Assembly: GCA_902795975.1 (NCBI GenBank)
Contig: CADBNE010000014.1
Span: 1 to 60,063, forward strand
Origin: an uncultured Erysipelotrichaceae bacterium
Lineage (GTDB): Bacteria > Bacillota_I > Bacilli_A > RF39 > UBA660
Direction: 5' to 3'
Length of the DNA stretch: 60,063 nt
Below, piece by piece: positions 16,852 through 25,299 of the stretch (position 1 is its first letter; every line of letters starts with the position of its first letter). A program made the position numbers and the translations under genes. Under the pieces are notes generated by a model. The model did no database searches. It worked only from the letters and a program-made list of their open reading frames with translations, and was not told the DNA's origin.

Positions 16852-17421
16852 TTAACCCTTATAAAATATGTTTAAAAATTTTGCAAAACTATATAAAATT
16901 TTATTACCATTATTTATTGCTATAGATTTTTCAAAAGCTTTACCACCTATAGTAAAAGCAGCAATAAAACCTGTTACAATTAAACTACATGCTAATATAG
17001 GAATATTAAACATTGTATTCATTCTAGCAGCTACTGCTACTCCTGCAGCACCTGATATAATTCCACAAATATCCCCTATAACATCACAGCAAAAAGATGA
17101 TGTTCTATCTGAACTTTTCTTTAATTTAACTGCAATTTTAGCACCTTTAATTTTTTTAGCACTCATAGCATGAAAAGGAGCTTCATCTGCAGCTGTTACT
17201 GCTACTCCAATCATATCAAATAATATACCAAAGAATATAAATATTAATATAATTATAGTACCTACAAATAAATTAACATCCCTCATTGCAAACTCTGATA
17301 TAAAAGATAAAGTTATTGATATAACTGCTGCTACCAACATTAAAGTTAAACACCATTTAACATTAGCTTTAGTCTTCTCTTTCTTCTTATCTTCTAATTG
17401 TGCTTTAATTTCTTTTTTCAT
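16852..17421 (-). CDS. CNNM/DUF21-like membrane protein without CBS domains
   Basis: 189 residues with four hydrophobic segments. The motif IGVAVTAADEAPFHAMSAKKIKGA resembles the transmembrane core of CNNM/CorB proteins, where the small residues and the acidic position take part in cation binding; the CBS pair and CorC domain that normally follow are absent. A C-terminal membrane hairpin ends in a basic tail. The start is placed at 17421 because GGGTG is six bases upstream and the next upstream ATG overlaps the -10 region. It leads the operon with tagG and tagH; why is not clear. Function inferred only weakly. Confidence 0.6.
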   Translation of the reverse strand: MKKEIKAQLEDKKKEKTKANVKWCLTLMLVAAVISITLSFISEFAMRDVNLFVGTIIILIFIFFGILFDMIGVAVTAADEAPFHAMSAKKIKGAKIAVKLKKSSDRTSSFCCDVIGDICGIISGAAGVAVAARMNTMFNIPILACSLIVTGFIAAFTIGGKAFEKSIAINNGNKILYSFAKFLNIFYKG

Positions 17422-17449
17422 TAAATCACCCAAATTTAATAACATTATA

Positions 17450-17478
17450 ATTTTATCTTATTTACTATACTTTGTCAA
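17450..17478 (-). promoter_or_regulatory. Promoter of the CNNM-like/tagG/tagH operon
   Basis: Minus strand perfect TTGACA (17473-17478), 17-base spacer, TAAAAT (17450-17455). A leader of ~20 nt leads to the ATG at 17421. Confidence 0.8.
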
Positions 17479-17545
17479 ACAAACCATACTAATGTATCTT
17501 TAAACACACGTATATATTATAACATATTATAGTAGTAAAAAACAT

Positions 17546-17570
17546 AAAAAAAGGACTAATGTCCTAAAAA
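17546..17570 (-). terminator. Intrinsic terminator of the large RNA
   Basis: Minus strand TTAGGAC, loop ATTA, GTCCTT followed by TTTTTT. It lies just beyond the closing helix of the RNA and within the gap between genes. Confidence 0.85.
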
Positions 17571-18166
17571 ATGATATGGCATATAATATAGTTAACTTTA
17601 CGTCATAGGTCAAGCAGAATTTCTCTGGTTTCACACAATTCGTTACCAAATTGCGGTTCCCCTTTAAGGAAACCAATACATCATCACTGAATGTATGGCT
17701 TGATTACCACTTAGTACGCACTGCAATCCTATATTATGTCACTCTAGGAGATTTCCTCCCCAACTCATTTATTATTAGTACTTTTTTGCAATTATTGTTT
17801 CAAAAGACTATCCATTAAAATACTTAGCTACGGTATAATTAATACATCTCGTATCCCCAATAATCACTCAAGACAAGCTACACTATCCATAACTTGCGCC
17901 ATGAGATAGGTTTAATCCTAATCTGTATCAAGTCCATCAGTATGGTACGTATAGGCTTAACACATAATTAGGTCTCCATGAATGTTGGGTCATTTGCACA
18001 TGCCATTGTGGATGCCCAACACTCTACCTTCCAGCATTCACCCCAAACTGGGCGTAAGAAGCAAACACCAAAAGTTTCACAGTTATGCTCTTATGCGGTA
18101 TTTTAACCCCGCCTTCATAATAAATGTTATTGACTAGAATAATGCGCCATCAACAACAAATATGCC
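17546..18166 (-). ncRNA. Large structured non-coding RNA, about 590 nt plus terminator (ROOL/OLE/GOLLD-like size class)
   Basis: The ~800-base gap between the tagGH operon and tagD has no plausible gene but is clearly richer in G and C than its surroundings. A minus-strand promoter (18171-18199) and a terminator (17546-17570) bracket it. The predicted 5' end GGCAUAU (18166-18160) pairs with AUAUGCC (17584-17578) just before the terminator, a closing P1 helix. Inside are strong local hairpins: GUUGGG/CCCAAC (17984-18020), a 7-bp stem with GUAA tetraloop (17636-17653), GGUUUCC/GGGAACC (17655-17674) and GGAG/CUCC (17747-17759). It is not RNase P RNA or tmRNA. Size and architecture suit the large ornate RNAs ROOL or OLE, but the class is not proven. 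Confidence 0.8.
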
Positions 18167-18170
18167 TAGT

Positions 18171-18199
18171 ATTTTATCACATTAATATATTAATGTCAA
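18171..18199 (-). promoter_or_regulatory. Promoter of the large RNA
   Basis: Minus strand perfect TTGACA (18194-18199), 17-base spacer, TAAAAT (18171-18176). Predicted start falls at 18163-18166, the beginning of the closing helix. Confidence 0.85.
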
Positions 18200-18242
18200 A
18201 TTTACGCATATTAGTAAATTTTATGCTAAAAATAGCATATTA

Positions 18243-18791
18243 TTACATTTTTTTTAATTTTAAAACTTTTTCATTAGAATTATCATTATTTAAATTACAA
18301 TTATTATTTACTTCGCTTAAAACAGATAATAATCTTAATATTTGTATTGCTTTTTCTGGATTATCAAATTTTGATATCAATTCACCTTTTTCATCAAAAG
18401 ATACTCCTAATACTTGTTTTACTAAAGTAGTAGATATTCCAGGAGTTCGAGGTAGAAAAACTACATCACAATATTGTTTTAAATAATCAAACTTATTACT
18501 TCCAGCCCAATCACTACCCATTACAACAATATCTATATCATTATCTATTACATCATTTATTTTTTGTTCCCAACAAATTTCAGGTATAACTAAATCAACA
18601 CATTCTTGTTGTTCAACTATTTTTTTTCTTGTTTCATAATCATAATATGATTTTTTCCCTTTAGTAGCGTTAAATTCATCTGTAGAAACAGCTACTACTA
18701 AATAATCACCTAATGCCTTTGCCCTTTGTAAAATTCTTTTGTGTCCTTCATGGAACAAATCAAAAGTTCCATATGTTAATACCTTCTTCAA
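18243..18791 (-). CDS. tagD: Glycerol-3-phosphate cytidylyltransferase
   Basis: Makes CDP-glycerol from CTP and glycerol-3-phosphate for teichoic acid. The first ~130 residues match TagD closely: LTYGTFDLFHEGH (HxGH nucleotide site), VVAVSTDEFN, YYDYETRKKIVE, CWEQKINDVI, VVMGSDWAG and the RTPGIST motif. It carries a ~50-residue C-terminal extension, absent in usual TagD (about 130), rich in N and K at the end. Translation starts at a TTG (18789-18791), with AGGTGG just upstream; the conserved N-terminus fits this start exactly. Last gene of the tagB-tagF-tagD operon. Two paralogues lie at 56395 and 56900. Confidence 0.9.
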   Translation of the reverse strand: MKKVLTYGTFDLFHEGHKRILQRAKALGDYLVVAVSTDEFNATKGKKSYYDYETRKKIVEQQECVDLVIPEICWEQKINDVIDNDIDIVVMGSDWAGSNKFDYLKQYCDVVFLPRTPGISTTLVKQVLGVSFDEKGELISKFDNPEKAIQILRLLSVLSEVNNNCNLNNDNSNEKVLKLKKM

Positions 18792-18805
18792 ACCCCACCT
18801 GCTAT

Positions 18806-20062
18806 CTATTTAAATAAATATTCAATTACTCTCATAGAACTATCTTTATCATCTAAATAGTTATATTTTTCATTAAATATATTATATTTTTCTCTATATT
18901 TTTTATCATAATTATCTATATTGTTTATTTCATTTAGTAAATCTTCTTCTTTTTCAACAATAGGTCCAGGTAATTCTTCTAATGAAATATAAAAATCTCT
19001 TAAATTATTTTTATAATCATCTAAATCATACATATAAAAAAGCATAGGTCTTTTTAAATTTGCATAATCAAAGAATACACTTGAATAATCAGTAATTAAT
19101 AAATCACTTATTATATATAAATCATTAATATCATCATATCTAGATACATCATATATAAAACCTTCATATTTACTTAAATCAATTGAATTTGCTACAAAAT
19201 AATGTGTTCTAAACAATATTACATATTCATCATTTATTTTATCCATTAATGTGTCAAAATTTATACCTAAATTATATGTATATCCTACTCCAGAAGTATG
19301 TTGATTATCTCTAAATGTAGGAGCATATAATATAATTTTTTTATCTTTAGGTACACCTAATTTATTTTTAATATCTTCTACATCATCATTTGTAAATGAA
19401 AATAATCTATCATTTCTTGGATATCCTTTTTCTATAATTATATTTTCTTTACCTAAATTAACTAAATTAAATGCAGAAGTAAATTTTTCAGTACAAAATT
19501 TAGATGGAGAAATAAAATAATCAAATCTTTTAGCATCTATATCATTTCTATATCTTATTTCTTCAACACTATTTAATGAAGAACCATTTACTTTTATATC
19601 ATATCTTAATCTCTTAAGAGGAGTTCCATGCCAACATTGTACATATACTTGATTATCTTTTTTCTTAATATTTTCAGGCATAATTGAATTAACAATCCAA
19701 TACTTAGCAATAGAACAATACTTATAATAATCATCAGAACCAGATTTAACAATTATTAAATTTTTAAATGGTTTTACATTATGATCTTCTACATTTTTAA
19801 ATGCCCATACAAAAGTATAATCATTAAATTTATCCATTGTAATCATTTTTTCATAAATAGCTTTTGGTGAACATGTATAATTTCTTCCACCAAATGATTC
19901 AAATAGTATTACTTTATCATCAACTTCATATTTTTTATAAAACTTATGATAATCTATTTCTTTCTTTTTATTTAAAGTTTTTCTAAGTATTTTTCTAAAA
20001 GTTTTATTCTTCTTTGCTAAATTAACTCCTGCAACCTTTATTTTACTTTTCAAACTACTCAT
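18806..20062 (-). CDS. tagF: CDP-glycerol glycerophosphotransferase (TagF type)
   Basis: Adds glycerol-phosphate units from CDP-glycerol to the lipid-linked teichoic primer at the cytoplasmic face. 418 residues hold the catalytic GT-B domain: CWHGTPLKRL (catalytic His, near residue 143), YPRNDRL, YAPTFRDNQ, LFRTHY and the CDP-binding LLITDYSSVFFDYANLKRP. It lacks the long N-terminal extension of Bacillus TagF (746), so it could be a primase- or polymerase-type enzyme. It overlaps tagB by 8 bases; AGAGGTG precedes the ATG. Confidence 0.9.
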   Translation of the reverse strand: MSSLKSKIKVAGVNLAKKNKTFRKILRKTLNKKKEIDYHKFYKKYEVDDKVILFESFGGRNYTCSPKAIYEKMITMDKFNDYTFVWAFKNVEDHNVKPFKNLIIVKSGSDDYYKYCSIAKYWIVNSIMPENIKKKDNQVYVQCWHGTPLKRLRYDIKVNGSSLNSVEEIRYRNDIDAKRFDYFISPSKFCTEKFTSAFNLVNLGKENIIIEKGYPRNDRLFSFTNDDVEDIKNKLGVPKDKKIILYAPTFRDNQHTSGVGYTYNLGINFDTLMDKINDEYVILFRTHYFVANSIDLSKYEGFIYDVSRYDDINDLYIISDLLITDYSSVFFDYANLKRPMLFYMYDLDDYKNNLRDFYISLEELPGPIVEKEEDLLNEINNIDNYDKKYREKYNIFNEKYNYLDDKDSSMRVIEYLFK

Positions 20063-21239
20063 CTAAACACCTCTTTATTAAGTTCAAAATTTCTATACTA
20101 CTTTTACCTTTTATACTAGGTGTATATTTCTTTTGAAATTTTTTATACTCATTCATATCATAATTATCTTTTTCTATAACATTAATTACATCTTTAGCAT
20201 CCTTATATGATAATTTTGGATAATCTTTAAGTAAATCTATATTTACTCCATTATCTTTATTATATTGATCATAATCATATAAATATAATAATATTCTTTT
20301 ATTAGCTATTGCAGAATCAATCATTGCAGCAGAATAATCTGTTATAACATAATCAACTACTTTAATCATATCAGCAGTAGTAAATTCTTTTCTATTAAGA
20401 CAAATTACTTTATCATTATCAACAGTATTATCTACTTTTGGATGTCTTGATACTATCAAATTACATTTATCAAAATCAATATATTTTATTAGCTCATTAG
20501 TATTATCTCTTCTATCATTTCTAAATGTAGGAGCATATAATATATTTATTTTATTTTTCATACTTGGATATCTATCAAATATTAATTTATTCTTATTTTC
20601 ATCTATTTCTCTCATACTATCTACTGTAGGTGTACCAATTGCTAAAACTTTTTCTATAGGTGTATTAAATGCCTCAGAAAAAAATTCATTCATACCCTCA
20701 CTACCAGATAATATATAATCATAATTAGCATGCATTTTAAGTATACGTGCTACATTAGGTGATACTCCATCTTTACTACCAACTGCTTGAAATCCAAATT
20801 TTTTTATAGCACCTAAAGCATGCCACATTTGAATTACTTTAGTACCTTTTTTATGTTTCAATAAACTTACTGGTAAATTATATCCATCAACTATTACTAC
20901 TTTACTACTTGCTATAGCACACATTTGTCTATATAAACTAAAATAGTATTTTATTGAACCACCAAAACTTTTTAGTACCTTTTTTATAAATATCAATGGT
21001 GAAGAATAATTTCCTTGTGTTCTAACGCTATCATTAACAGATGAATCTACTTTTTTACATATACATTTATATTTAATATCATTTTTTTCTAATTCATCTA
21101 TTACTCTTTGATAATTTAAAGATACATTATTAAATTGTCTACTCAAAAAAAGCACTTGTTTCTTTTGTTTAGTAAAAATTTTAATAAAAAAATAAACAGA
21201 AATCAAATGCCATTTTAATAAATATAGTATAGCGTTCAT
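20055..21239 (-). CDS. tagB: CDP-glycerol glycerophosphotransferase (TagB type)
   Basis: Primase-type enzyme expected to put the first glycerol-phosphate on the undecaprenyl-PP-disaccharide. An N-terminal membrane-associating segment (LYLLKWHLISVYFFIKIF) precedes the GT-B domain with MWHALGAIKKFGFQ, the TagB-like variant of the WHGxxxK motif, then YAPTFRNDRRD and YVITDYSAAMIDSAIANKR. Start at 21239 (MNAILYLL) rather than 21254: GGGTGG lies between the two, and the earlier ATG falls at the predicted transcript start. First gene of tagB-tagF-tagD. TagB versus TagF naming is by motif only. Confidence 0.88.
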   Translation of the reverse strand: MNAILYLLKWHLISVYFFIKIFTKQKKQVLFLSRQFNNVSLNYQRVIDELEKNDIKYKCICKKVDSSVNDSVRTQGNYSSPLIFIKKVLKSFGGSIKYYFSLYRQMCAIASSKVVIVDGYNLPVSLLKHKKGTKVIQMWHALGAIKKFGFQAVGSKDGVSPNVARILKMHANYDYILSGSEGMNEFFSEAFNTPIEKVLAIGTPTVDSMREIDENKNKLIFDRYPSMKNKINILYAPTFRNDRRDNTNELIKYIDFDKCNLIVSRHPKVDNTVDNDKVICLNRKEFTTADMIKVVDYVITDYSAAMIDSAIANKRILLYLYDYDQYNKDNGVNIDLLKDYPKLSYKDAKDVINVIEKDNYDMNEYKKFQKKYTPSIKGKSSIEILNLIKRCLDE

Positions 21240-21260
21240 CTCTACCACCCTCATGCTAAA

Positions 21261-21289
21261 ATTATAACATAATAGATTTTCATAAGCAA
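21261..21289 (-). promoter_or_regulatory. Promoter of the tagB-tagF-tagD operon
   Basis: Minus strand TTGCTT (21284-21289), 17-base spacer, perfect TATAAT (21261-21266). Confidence 0.75.
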
Positions 21290-21293
21290 TATA

Positions 21294-22235
21294 TCACTTT
21301 TTTCTACCACGTATATATGTTTTTAATATCCAATAATTTTTCATATCATAATATTTTTTATATCCCTTTTTAAAGAAATAACTTTTTTTCCAATCTTTAT
21401 CTCTACTATTTAAATAATTAAAAGTTTTTTCTATAAATTCTCTTTTAATTTTATTATCTTTTATTTTTACTTTTGTATTAAAACGTATAAAAGTATGTCT
21501 AATAGCTAAAAAAGTAATATATTTTTTATCAATACAATTATCATAGTATTCATCAAGTAAATCTATCACTTCAAATATATCAAAGAATTTTTTTGAAAAA
21601 CTACTTGTAACAGATTCACTTCTATCTACATAATAAATTAATGGAGCATTAATTTTACCTATTTTATTTGAACACTTAATACATTTATATGTGAATAATA
21701 AGTCTTCAAATATTTTATGTTCAGTAAATTTAATATTATTTTTTTCTATTAATTCTTTTTTATAAATATATGCCCAACAATATGGCAATGTATTATATAT
21801 TATTTCAGGCTTATTAATTATATTATCTTCAAATTCAATTTCATTACAATGTTTTTTTATTAGTTTTCCATTTCTATCTATATAATAACCAGTCATAACC
21901 ATATCATAGCCATCACTAATTTTTTCATATAACATTTTATATGCATTACTATCTACATAATCATCACTATCTAAGAAAGTAATATATTCACCCTTAGCTA
22001 GAGTAATACCTATATTTCTAGCATTACCTACCCCACCATTAGGAATACTTGTATATCTAATTAAATTAGGATATTTATTCTTATATTTAATTATTATATC
22101 TTCACTATTATCAGTAGAACCATCATTTACAATTATTATTTCATAATCTTCCATAGTTTGATTAACTAGTGAATCTAAACATTTTTCTAAATATGCTTCT
22201 ACATTATATACTGGGACTATAATACTTAATTTCAT
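21294..22235 (-). CDS. Family 2 glycosyltransferase
   Basis: Transfers a sugar from a nucleotide donor to a surface glycan or teichoic polymer; substrate unknown. The start at 22235 (MKLSIIVPVYNVE) begins the GT-A fold and has AGGTGATAAA upstream; the 23 upstream codons are rejected because they run through the promoter. Visible: VNDGSTDNSEDI, GGVGNARNIGI, TFLDSDDYVD (DxD metal site, near residue 85) and FEDLLFTYK. 313 residues, no membrane segment. It is alone between two terminators/promoters within the teichoic locus. Confidence 0.88.
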   Translation of the reverse strand: MKLSIIVPVYNVEAYLEKCLDSLVNQTMEDYEIIIVNDGSTDNSEDIIIKYKNKYPNLIRYTSIPNGGVGNARNIGITLAKGEYITFLDSDDYVDSNAYKMLYEKISDGYDMVMTGYYIDRNGKLIKKHCNEIEFEDNIINKPEIIYNTLPYCWAYIYKKELIEKNNIKFTEHKIFEDLLFTYKCIKCSNKIGKINAPLIYYVDRSESVTSSFSKKFFDIFEVIDLLDEYYDNCIDKKYITFLAIRHTFIRFNTKVKIKDNKIKREFIEKTFNYLNSRDKDWKKSYFFKKGYKKYYDMKNYWILKTYIRGRKK

Positions 22236-22254
22236 TTTATCACCTACTATAACT

Positions 22255-22260
22255 ATTATA
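22255..22260 (-). promoter_or_regulatory. -10 box of the family 2 glycosyltransferase gene
   Basis: Minus strand perfect TATAAT about 20 bases before the start codon. The -35 region (TTTTTA at 17 bases) is poor and overlaps the upstream terminator. Confidence 0.5.
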
Positions 22261-22278
22261 ACATGTAAATCATATATT

Positions 22279-22314
22279 AAAAAGTTGATATAACAATATA
22301 TCAACTTTTTTTTA
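22279..22314 (-). terminator. Intrinsic terminator of the MBOAT gene
   Basis: A perfect inverted repeat, AAAAAGTTGATATA and TATATCAACTTTTT around a four-base loop, with the MBOAT stop codon at its edge. Confidence 0.9.
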
Positions 22315-23718
22315 AAATCTAAAATATATAAATGGATTATAACTATTATTAATTAGAAGTACTATACTAAATAATAATATTAATAATAACAATAAATTTT
22401 GTATAGTTGTTTTTAATAATTCATTTTTTATTTTAGAACCAATAAATTTTACTATTGGAAAACTAAATATAATAGCAAATATAAAATAAGGAATATTATT
22501 AATTAAATAATAATTATGTGCTACATCTGATATTATATTTCCTTTTTTTAATGTAAATAAATTTTTTGAAATATTAATTAATAAATCTAATTTTTCAATT
22601 CTAAATATTAACCATCCTATATTAATTAAGATAAATGCATATACAAATCTTAATAATTTAGGTAATTTATTTAAAATTTTACCTATAAATAATTTTTCTA
22701 TCATAAGTAATAAGAAGAAATATAATCCCCATATAATAAAGTTCCAATTAGCACCATGCCATATACCTGTAGCTAACCATACTACAAATATATTAAATAT
22801 CCATCTAGGTCGAGAACATCTATTACCTCCTAATGGTATATAGATATAATCTCTAAACCATGTAGAAAGTGACATATGCCATCTTCTCCAGAAATCAGTT
22901 ATACTTGTAGAAATATATGGATAATTAAAGTTTTCTAAGAAATCAAATCCATACATTTTACCTAAACCTATAGCCATATCACTATATCCTGAAAAATCAA
23001 AATATATTTGAAATGTATATGCTAAAGCAGCTACTAAAATAGTTATCCAACTATAATCTAATACATTTGAACTATTAAGTAATGTATCTGCAATAAAAGC
23101 CATGTTATTAGCAATTATTACCTTTTTACCTAGCCCAACAATAAATCTTTTTATACCACTAGATAATTTATCAAATGATAATTTTCTAGATTGTAATTGT
23201 TCTTCAACTGTACTATATCTTACTATAGGTCCAGCTATTAACTGAGGAAAAAGTGCGATATAAGTACCTAATGTAATTATATTTTTTTGCGCCTTAACCT
23301 CCCCTTTATATACATCAACAACATATGATAGTATTTGAAATGTATAAAAACTTATACCTATAGGAAGTGCTATATTAAATGTTTTTAATTGAGCACCTGA
23401 TATATTATTTATAACAGTTACAGTAAATCCTAAATATTTAAAATAGAAAAGTAATCCTAAATTAAATAATATAGATACTATTAATATTATTCTTTTAATA
23501 ATTTTTTTATCAAAATATTTTTCAATCATGAGTGCTAATACATAATTTACTCCAATTGATATTAGCATCAAATATATATATTTTGGTTCTCCCCATGCAT
23601 AAAATAATAAAGATGCAATTAATAATATAACATTTCTATATTTATTATTAGAAACATAATATATTAATGTTAAAATTGGCAAAAATATAAACAAAAATGT
23701 TAAACTACAAAACAACAT
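22312..23718 (-). CDS. MBOAT-family O-acyltransferase (AlgI/DltB-like)
   Basis: 468-residue polytopic membrane enzyme. It is of the AlgI/PatA type: LLIASLLFYAWGEPKYIYLMLISI at the N-terminus, FPQLIAGPIVRY, YSDMAIGLGKMYGFDFLENFNYPY and the catalytic-histidine motif WLATGIWHGANWNFIIWG. Such proteins move acyl groups across the membrane to a periplasmic or surface acceptor. The start is the ATG at 23718; a TTG three codons upstream is less likely. It begins one base after the stop of the DHHW partner, so the two act as an O-acetylation pair. DltB is less likely because dltA/C/D are absent. Confidence 0.9.
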   Translation of the reverse strand: MLFCSLTFLFIFLPILTLIYYVSNNKYRNVILLIASLLFYAWGEPKYIYLMLISIGVNYVLALMIEKYFDKKIIKRIILIVSILFNLGLLFYFKYLGFTVTVINNISGAQLKTFNIALPIGISFYTFQILSYVVDVYKGEVKAQKNIITLGTYIALFPQLIAGPIVRYSTVEEQLQSRKLSFDKLSSGIKRFIVGLGKKVIIANNMAFIADTLLNSSNVLDYSWITILVAALAYTFQIYFDFSGYSDMAIGLGKMYGFDFLENFNYPYISTSITDFWRRWHMSLSTWFRDYIYIPLGGNRCSRPRWIFNIFVVWLATGIWHGANWNFIIWGLYFFLLLMIEKLFIGKILNKLPKLLRFVYAFILINIGWLIFRIEKLDLLINISKNLFTLKKGNIISDVAHNYYLINNIPYFIFAIIFSFPIVKFIGSKIKNELLKTTIQNLLLLLILLFSIVLLINNSYNPFIYFRF

Positions 23719-23719
23719 A

Positions 23720-25267
23720 TTAATCAATCCATTCCATCTTTAGTTGAGAATTATTTATCAAATCTGTAGATACTATAACTAATACTTTATCTATATCATG
23801 CCAACGAATGTATTGCCTTAAGTTTACTGGAGAGCCACTATCATTTCTTAATTTTCTAAGATCGATTATATACGTTTTATTAAAATGCGATGCTATCATT
23901 TCATTAATTGGGTTAGAAAATGATGTCGCAATAATTAATAAATTATCTTTCTTAGGTTGTTTAAAATTATATTGTAAATCTATTCCATCTTTACCATATA
24001 TTAATTCATAATAATTAGCATAGTTTTCTTTAGTTTTTCTATTTGGATTAGTATACAATCCTTTTTGTCCATTTAAAAATGTCGAATGTTCATCATATTC
24101 ATATGTATAATATTTAAATTCTTCTCCATATTTTAACATTTTAGATCCTTTAGCATGCGATCCATAGAATTTTTTAGATGCAGTTTTTACACCTGTTGGT
24201 TCTACATAATCTTCATCTATATCTAACAAATCATGTATTTCTTTATATCCTTTATATGAACCAATATAATTCCAATGGTGATCTGTTTTATAAAAGTATT
24301 TATAATAATCATCATATGATTCTATCTCAAAACTTTTAATTTTATAATCACCCTTTAAGTTTGCAACAAGGAATTTTTTTACATTAAAGGTATAATCTTT
24401 TTTTTCAAAATTAATAGTATATGATCTATCAATAGTATAATAATATGTATCTACTAAATCATTAACATGACTTAATACATCAATTTTTTGTAGCATATTA
24501 GGAATAGTATTATCAATAGACTTAGGAGCTGCTACAATTTGATCACTACAATTATATGTTGCATAACCACTTGACAAATATACATATCGATTTTTACATA
24601 TATTAGAATTAATTTTTTTATAATCTAAAAAGTTTAAATATTTATTAGTTAATTCTTTTATCTTTAATCCATACATAACTTGATCTGCTAATGAATTTTC
24701 TAAGTTTGATTGATATGTTTTATTTTTAAATGTATCTACAGAAGGAATAACAAATTGATTCAATTCTCTATTTTCAATATTAGATTTGTTTTCTTTTTCT
24801 CCAATTATTGAATATGTACCAAGTGCTAATACAAAGAAAAATAAAGATACAAATATTATATTAATTGTCTTTACCATATCAATATTCTTATTTATTTTTA
24901 CTAAACTTATCTTATATGCTATAAGAGCAATAATATATGATAATACATACTTTATAACTAAGTGTTTAGATACAAATATAAATAATAATAGTAAAGAAAT
25001 AGTATTTGCTACTATAAATATTATTGTACTAATAACATATTTATTTCTACTCATTTCTTTTTTTATTACAAATAATTTATTAAATATATAATCAATAATA
25101 ATACATATAGATAATAGTGCTATATTAATAGTTTCACATTTAATAAATGATTTGCATCTAATATTTCTAGTCAAAAAATAAAACACTAAAATGCTAAAGA
25201 TAGACATAGCTACCTTTAGCACTAGTGATTTACCTATATATTTTTTGTATAATTCATATATTACCAT
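23720..25267 (-). CDS. DHHW-family surface O-acyltransferase partner (AlgX/AlgJ-like)
   Basis: 515 residues. The N-terminal third has about five hydrophobic segments; the rest faces outside. The DHHW motif is at residues 329-332 (YKTDHHWNYIGSY), the hallmark of the family that, with an MBOAT channel, acetylates extracellular glycans through an SGNH-like fold; SFSNPINE near 460 may carry the serine. ATG at 25267 is chosen over the TTG at 25279 because GGGGG lies between them. Unusual point: AlgJ/AlgX proteins have one or no membrane anchor, but here there is a multi-span N-terminal domain. Target polymer is probably teichoic acid or a surface glycan (inference). Confidence 0.8.
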   Translation of the reverse strand: MVIYELYKKYIGKSLVLKVAMSIFSILVFYFLTRNIRCKSFIKCETINIALLSICIIIDYIFNKLFVIKKEMSRNKYVISTIIFIVANTISLLLLFIFVSKHLVIKYVLSYIIALIAYKISLVKINKNIDMVKTINIIFVSLFFFVLALGTYSIIGEKENKSNIENRELNQFVIPSVDTFKNKTYQSNLENSLADQVMYGLKIKELTNKYLNFLDYKKINSNICKNRYVYLSSGYATYNCSDQIVAAPKSIDNTIPNMLQKIDVLSHVNDLVDTYYYTIDRSYTINFEKKDYTFNVKKFLVANLKGDYKIKSFEIESYDDYYKYFYKTDHHWNYIGSYKGYKEIHDLLDIDEDYVEPTGVKTASKKFYGSHAKGSKMLKYGEEFKYYTYEYDEHSTFLNGQKGLYTNPNRKTKENYANYYELIYGKDGIDLQYNFKQPKKDNLLIIATSFSNPINEMIASHFNKTYIIDLRKLRNDSGSPVNLRQYIRWHDIDKVLVIVSTDLINNSQLKMEWID

Positions 25268-25299
25268 ATAAACCCCCAAGACATACTAAGCTGTTCTAA

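Noticed and set aside
17546..18166. RNase P RNA or tmRNA
   Set aside because: The conserved GAGGAAAGTCC core of RNase P and the tRNA-like ends and resume frame of tmRNA are not found; length is also too great.
18124..18486. Plus-strand frame of 120 codons across the large RNA start and tagD
   Set aside because: No binding site, overlaps the RNA promoter on the other strand and conserved TagD codons.
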